Below are positions 58,801-64,000 of a stretch of DNA of 64,000 nucleotides, one piece after another. The notes under the pieces were generated by a model that ran no database searches, was not told the DNA's origin, and was given only the letters and a program-made list of their open reading frames with translations. How positions within the stretch are numbered: the stretch's first letter is position 1; each line of letters opens with the position of its first letter. The position numbers and the translations under genes were made by a program. Source of the DNA: Gymnopilus junonius (Eukaryota; Basidiomycota; Agaricomycetes; Agaricales; Galerinaceae); NCBI GenBank assembly GCA_015501075.1, contig JADNYJ010000018.1, positions 1 to 64,000 of the forward strand. Reading direction: 5' to 3'.

Positions 58801-60935
58801 TGGTGGCCTTACGGTTGGTCTAAAACATGGTTTTTTAAGTGAAGATTGCGTCCGGTTAGATGCCAGGAATCTCGCATTCTCTGTTTCATTCAAGGCAATG
58901 GAGTCAGGGCGCCAGGCTGCTGCTAGCTCTATTTCAGTCGTGCTGGATACCGAATTTTTGGGTGGCGTACGTTTCTCGCGACTGCAAGACGTGCTTTGTT
59001 TTAAAGCTGTATGGCTGGACCGTATCCCGGTATTTAATAAGCAGTCACTGCTTAAAACACTGCCATTAGATGCCTCTGTGAATGCCCCTGTCAAAGAAGA
59101 CATATCGCCCAAAAGAGCACTAATGACAGTTATCTTGGTTCGAATCCGCGAAATCAAGTTGGAGGTGGATCTTGGCCAATCCATTACCAAACTCGACCTA
59201 GAATTATGTGATTCCGTTTTCAGAGCACATTTAGCTGACGACCTCAATGAAGTGTTCTTATTCGTGAGCGACGTGTCTCTGGTCGCCAACGGGAACATGT
59301 CAGGCCATGCTCGTGTTTCTTCTTGTGTATTTCAGACGATTAGGAGGTCAGAAAGTGCCATGCGGGATGGTAGCGCAACGAGTAAGATGTTGGAACTTAG
59401 ATTGACTAGTGGACCATTGGTTGCGGCCCTCGATTCAGACCAACAGCAGTTACTCCATTACCGGTAAGTCATTTGTGGATTCTAAGTCGCTGTGTCGCTG
59501 ATGTTATTCCTTAATAAGTGCTGAACCGCTGGAAGTCGAGATTGTAGATGATTGGTCACAACTTCACCTACCAGCGGAGCAGGAATTTCGACCGTTGCAA
59601 TTATCATTCACCGTCAGCTGTCCTGAAATCATCGCAGCAGCCACAATTGGAGCTATTCCAAAGTTGCTTTCCTACTTAAACAAATTCAAAGCCAACCTGG
59701 ACGCTCAGCGTCAGGGCGCCTTCAGAGAATCCCAGACTTTCCGAGCAACCAGAACTCCGAAGCCAAATAACCCACTGTCCGCCGTTGCTGAAGCCATGCT
59801 CCACTCGGCTCGAAGTCGATTTAAAGAAGCTGATTCTGCTCTGTCTTATACGATCCTGCAGCATATGGTCCTTCGACTTGATGTCTTGCGCCTGATCGTG
59901 TTTCCCCGGTCTATGAAAGACGTAGAAATTGCGCATTTCATTGGTTACGATGTTCGAGCTAATCTAAATAGCCAAGTCGGATCAAGTTCAGCACCTGCAA
60001 AACGAGATATCCACTTGTCATTCTCATCTATGGTGATTTCCAAGTACACCCAAGTGGCTCGTCAGACTGTCCCTGCTAATCCTTTGGAGGAGCAAGCTGA
60101 TTGGCCAATGAATCTATTCAAAGATGCGACAGAGGCCACCATTGTTGGGTTGCCGTCGATGAAGATGCACATGGTCAGCGAAGAGAGAAAAGAAGACACG
60201 ACCACAACCCTTTTATACGACTTCCATAGCGAATTCGTGCGTCGGGCTGGAATGAAAGCATTCGAAGATATATATATTACACTGAACATATCACTGTACT
60301 CTTGGCTAACTGTCCTTCGCAAAAACCTCACACGGGAAATGGAGCAAGTTCGCGCTACGGAGGATTGGAGAGTTTCTATCAGCACAGTTTCTCCTTCAAT
60401 TACTGCAGCGGGGTCCCAAAGGAAGAAGAAAGTACCTGAAAAACTTTCCCTTGGGGAAAGCCCACGCTCTGCCACGCTACCTTCATCAGGCACTGCTGGC
60501 TTGTCGCCTTTCTCCCCGTCGTATATCCGCCATGGCACAGTAGACCAAAATAGAACCCCTCAAACGTCGAGGGAGTCGCTTTCTCCCCTGCCTCCTGCAC
60601 TGTCCCCTCAGGTGCAATCCGTCTCCAGCAAGAATGCCATAGAAGAGACAGCGCTACTTCAAGGCCTCCCGAAACGATCTACCTTGACATATAAGGCCCG
60701 AAGGCGACACATCGAGCGCTTAACAATGCGACAACTTGGTGAAGCAACACCAGATGTCATGCACCCATTTTTCATGAAGAAGGCTGGGTTCAACCTTGAA
60801 GATTCCTTGCCACAGTATGTTCACGAATACGCTACCATACCTTTAGAAGAGATCATGGAGGTTCTGCTCAAACTATATAGTCAGCAACTACTGACTGGAC
60901 CAAAGAAAATCCGGGGTGAATCTGAACCAAGTTAG
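49880..60935 (+). CDS. CSF1: Csf1/BLTP1 bridge-like lipid transfer protein
   Basis: A very long (over 3,000 residues, many exons) bridge-like lipid transfer protein that carries phospholipids from the ER to other membranes. The start at 49880 gives a membrane anchor (LLLIACICIVVALVLYFFYW) followed by NRFIAFIIGHAIRILFWNQE and, after an intron, LTGRILLKDVRYHSSNQTI. This is the conserved chorein-like N terminus, with the signature VKGQIQWRYWIRKP. Further hallmarks are DHINMFTDLGKDWMSGPP with EMHHFEMNLYANDHNI (near 52070-52210), SALRLYRFIDEWRADYFPG (about 56460), and YKARRRHIERLTMRQLGEA near the C terminus; the stop is at 60933-60935. Long beta-repeat groove segments fill the middle. The small exons before 55500 are the hardest to join, and I did not fix them individually. 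Confidence 0.88.
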
Positions 60936-61032
60936 ATAGGGGTTGGATGATCTTTTTATGAGTTAGATACCCACTTCAGGAATAATGTACACTAAGCATG
61001 TAATGGAATTTAATGACATCGTAAATTTGCTA
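60936..61032. other. Convergent 3' intergenic region
   Basis: Only 97 bases between Csf1 and Yip1 stops; no gene. Confidence 0.5.
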
Positions 61033-61920
61033 TCATTTTTCTAGTGGTCTTCCATTGAAAATACTCAGCAGGGCAAAGCATCCATATAACAGTCCGACAG
61101 GGTATGCAACAAGGAGGCGTTGGTCTGACATGCGGAGAACAGCTACGAAAATACCAGAGGCAGCATATGTACACCACAGGATGGATACAATGGAGAGCAA
61201 ATAACCGAATGTGCCACTACAGAAATTATGAGCAACGTAGAGAAGAAGATAGAATAGACTTACTCTAGGGCCATGATAACACTGATTGCGCCCACCCCAA
61301 CCATAGGAAGCAAACAGTACCCGAGAACGGAGGCAACACGATAGGCATCTATGCCTTGCTCAGACATTAAATTGAGGAGGGTATATAGAGAGGCAGATCC
61401 GAAAAGGCCAACGCCATATATGTAATTGAAATTGGATTTCCCTGACTGTCCGGTGGATAAATGAAGGAGAACACAGAGATTATGGAAAAAGGACTGACGA
61501 AAAGGAGGGAAATTCCAAAGCAAAAGCAGAAGAATATGGGTCCGGCTAGATCAGCATCATCCATTATATGCTCATCGACGCGACGCAAGGGATTGAGAAC
61601 TGTCAAAGATTTGTCGCGTATATGCTGAAAATTGATGCCAAGTTCTGAGGAAGCAGTTGAGCTAGAAAGAAGAGCGACAGAAGAGAATATTGACCTTGAA
61701 GCAAAGGAGGCTCTCCCTCGAAGCCACCTGTGCCGAAAGCTGTCCACCATGCGCCTTGGGACTGGATGTTGCCTGCGAACGAGGAAGGCTGCTGAGCGAT
61801 GGAGCCCTGGACATTGGCGTCGAGACTTGTGCGGGATGCAGGATAGTAGTCGTTGGGCTGGGCATAAAACTGTAAGGGCTCTTGGGGATAAGCGTACGCA
61901 CTTTGGTCTTGCTGCCACAT
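61033..61920 (-). CDS. YIP1: Yip1-family Golgi membrane protein
   Basis: Yip1 (YIPF5) is a multispan ER/Golgi protein that binds Rab GTPases and helps COPII vesicle formation. The start at 61920 gives a Gln/Tyr/Pro-rich cytosolic N terminus with a Trp-Trp pair. It reaches FEGEPPLLQ and, across an intron, [20 protein letters not shown], the family signature. Then come [59 protein letters not shown] and a final span before NGRPLEK; the stop is at 61033. About five introns. It lies head to head with Nsa2. Confidence 0.9.
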
Positions 61921-62007
61921 AACTCGGTCAAGAGAACCTCAACACGTGCGCGCTTCAATTAACGCCTGTTGTCTCTTGTTTGGCCCCCAGTTCTTCCTTC
62001 AGCACTC
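61921..62007. promoter_or_regulatory. 87-bp bidirectional promoter (Yip1/Nsa2)
   Basis: The two ATGs are separated by 87 bases. No TATA box is seen. Confidence 0.55.
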
Positions 62008-63043
62008 ATGGTATGTCCACCCTTTCTTTCTGCAGGTCCAATGTTCATCCTCTCTCTAGCCTCAGGTAATGTTCTTTGCAGCGTCCTATCCACTCTCTCA
62101 CTCTTTTTAGAACGAGTATATCGAGGAGCACATCAAGCGCCATGGTCGCAGGTTAGATTATTATGAACGGAAGTATGTCCAACAATTTTTTTCTATTCCT
62201 TCTCGTCTCATCTTCCCATAGGCGAAAGAAGGAAGCTCGTGCTGCCCATAAATCTTCCTCTTTCGCCCAAAAGGCTTTTGGTATCAAGGCAAAGCTTCTG
62301 CACGCTAAGCGCCATGCCGAAAAGATTCAGATGAAAAAGACCATCAAGGCTCACGACGAACGCAACGTCAAACAGCCCGATGCCGGGACAGTGCCAGAAG
62401 GAGCACTCCAACGTATCTGCTTGACCGAGAGGGGCAGAAAGATGCTAAAGCGCTCTCAAGTGCCATCAAGCAAAAGCGAAAAGACAAGGCCGCCAAGTAT
62501 GCCGTTCCGTTACCGAAAGTTCGAGGTATTGCGGAGGATGAAATGTTCAAAGTCCTCAAGACTGGGAAGAGCAAGAGTAAAGCTTGGAAACGAATGGTTA
62601 CCAAGGCTACTTTCGTTGGGGAGGGTTTCACCAGAAAACCAGTGAAGATGGAAAGGTTTATCAGACCAATGGCGCTGCGGTATAAAAGGGCTAATGTAAC
62701 ACATCGTATGCTTTATTTGCCATTTTCCTCCTCCTTCGGCTCACTTGTTGCGCGTGACTACCAGCTGACCTCAAGGCTACGTTCCAACTCCAGATCTTAG
62801 GCGTCAAAAAGAACCCTCAATCCCCAATGTACACACAACTCGGAGTCATGACCAAAGGCACTGTCATCGAAGTTAACGTGTCAGAGCTTGGGTTGGTTAC
62901 AGCAGGAGGAAAAGTTGTCTTTGGAAAATATGCCCAGATAACCAATAACCCAGAAAATGACGGCTGTATAAATGCCGTTCTACGTATGTCCCTCGTATGC
63001 TTGAATTCTTTTCTTTACCGACCTTTCCGTTACAGTTGTCTGA
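62008..63043 (+). CDS. NSA2: Nsa2 ribosome biogenesis factor (60S)
   Basis: Nsa2 is an essential nucleolar/nuclear factor for 27S pre-rRNA processing and 60S maturation. The coding sequence begins with a lone ATG exon (62008-62010), a six-base exon (62060-62065, Pro-Gln) and then [20 protein letters not shown]. The next exon starts with [20 protein letters not shown]. After the central domain come [56 protein letters not shown] and, over a last intron, NAVLLV; the stop is TGA at 63041-63043. The family's length is reached. At about 62406-62410 one base is lacking (CTCC where CTCCC would keep the frame), so a homopolymer deletion is likely. Confidence 0.9.
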
Positions 63044-63322
63044 TCAAATGGTCAATATGTCTGTATCCAACTCGATTTTTGATGCCATGATGAACTCCAT
63101 AATGAAAGGACATTGTCCATTGCCGGTGTTAAGAAAACGGCAGTCTATACCCTGTCGACGCACATCCTCCAAGCCGTTCAGAACAATTTTTGTATTTTAG
63201 TAATTTACTGTAGTCAATCATATTGCTAGCATGTCATACCACAACAATACAACCTCTCTGCGTTGATGGAAGAATTCATCCTATGTAGTGCACGTGAATT
63301 TTATCGTTGATAATCTACATCC
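63044..63322. other. Intergenic region
   Basis: Between the Nsa2 stop and the SDHAF4-like ATG; no gene seen. Confidence 0.5.
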
Positions 63323-63637
63323 ATGTTTCTACGCACCTCCTCTAGTAGGGTAATGTCCCTCTTCATTCGTCATGTTTCTCTCAACCGTCCTGCTCCTCTT
63401 CCTCTTCCGATCGAAGACCAACGTGAATTCGAGGAACTGCAGCGCAAAGCCCAGACTACATCTGCAATTGACGGCCTCGCCGTTCATCCAGATGCTCAGC
63501 AGCCTTCACCCGAATTCGACGGAGATGTCAATCCAATCACTGGTGAACAAGGAGGTCCAAAGCGCGAACCCATCAAGCGCTCAACAGCTGACCCGGGAGG
63601 AGATTGGAGTTTCAAGGGCAGGGTGTCTGATTTTTAG
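63323..63637 (+). CDS. SDHAF4/Sdh8-like complex II assembly factor
   Basis: A 104-residue, single-exon protein. The N terminus is an Arg/Ser/Leu-rich mitochondrial targeting sequence. The middle is disordered, and the C terminus carries NPITGEQGGPKREPIKR and DWSFKGRVSDF, the DUF1674 signature of SDHAF4 (Sdh8 in yeast). This factor binds free flavinylated Sdh1 and helps its assembly into complex II in the matrix. The start could also be the second Met at 63353. Confidence 0.85.
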   Translation: MFLRTSSSRVMSLFIRHVSLNRPAPLPLPIEDQREFEELQRKAQTTSAIDGLAVHPDAQQPSPEFDGDVNPITGEQGGPKREPIKRSTADPGGDWSFKGRVSDF

Positions 63638-63639
63638 AG

Positions 63640-63862
63640 GCTCAGAGAGCACGATGCTCGGTAGGTATTTAGTCGTCATGGACAGCATGTCTTCTAACGA
63701 TGAACTTCACCCATTCATTTCTACATGAAGAGGCCCAACTATAAGTAAAGATCATCGGATGTCAACATACGATGCCAGTCTTTCATGTGTTTATTTCAGT
63801 CTGTTCCAAGAACTTACAAATGTCAAAATTCCAAGTAATACATATTAATATCAAAACACGAT
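63640..63862. other. Intergenic region
   Basis: No gene seen. Confidence 0.4.
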
Positions 63863-64000
63863 GAAACTTTTGGGTTACATCGACGACGCGAACTGCCTCA
63901 GGGAGATTAATTGAATGGACCTCATAAAACAATCTGTCTGCAGCAGCAAAATCGATTGGCAATCGCTGTTTGTTCTTCTATCTTCTGATTCCTCTGGCAG
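63863..64000 (-). CDS. Possible C-terminal part of a minus-strand gene
   Basis: On the minus strand the sequence reads DFAAADRLFYEVHSINLPEA and continues RVVDVTQ, which looks like coding sequence and is open to the window edge. The rest of the gene lies outside the window, so neither the family nor the stop is certain. Confidence 0.35.

Overview
The window is eukaryotic and reads as a basidiomycete (mushroom-class, Agaricomycete-like) genome. Genes are dense and alternate between strands. They are split by many GT-AG introns of about 45-70 bases and encode typical fungal proteins, including an expanded G-alpha, a DUF6533 membrane protein, a cytochrome-b5-tailed fumarate reductase and Csf1. 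The assignment rests on gene architecture and protein families only.

Layout. At the left, a CECR5-type HAD hydrolase (636-2341, minus) and a type II membrane O-fucosyltransferase-like protein (2344-3915, plus) diverge from almost the same base. From 3949 to 24413 lies a nest of five transposable elements. A Tc1/mariner-like remnant (TIRs at 3949 and 24413) contains a DDE transposon (4112-22914) and a 765-bp MITE (22927-23691). The DDE transposon is itself interrupted by a 4.7-kb hAT element (4202-8931, 8-bp target duplication) and a 12.4-kb Gypsy chromovirus retrotransposon (10269-22685, 5-bp target duplication). Right of the nest, host genes are packed closely: Vts1/Smaug RNA-binding protein, membrane dipeptidase, fumarate reductase-cytochrome b5, nicotinamide riboside kinase, a mitochondrial membrane protein, an expanded G-alpha, a possible XRCC4/PAXX-superfamily protein, an AAT amino-acid permease, a coiled-coil protein, the Spp2/GPKOW G-patch splicing factor, a DUF6533 protein, a four-helix membrane protein, DUF1746, the complex I assembly factor NDUFAF8, the bridge-like lipid transfer protein Csf1/BLTP1 (11 kb), Yip1, the ribosome biogenesis factor Nsa2, and the complex II assembly factor SDHAF4.

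Themes. The transposons are dead in a consistent way. Their open frames are broken mostly by TGA codons that fit CGA-to-TGA change, the LTR differences are all transitions, and nearly all terminal-repeat mismatches sit at CpG sites. This is the expected footprint of CpG methylation and deamination. Host genes show very small exons (3, 4, 6 and 13 nt). Several conserved host genes need one extra base to stay in frame, which points to single-base assembly deletions rather than a cluster of pseudogenes. The genes are ordinary housekeeping functions (mitochondrial assembly, lipid transfer, secretion, ribosome and spliceosome biogenesis) and do not form a recognisable biosynthetic or defence cluster.
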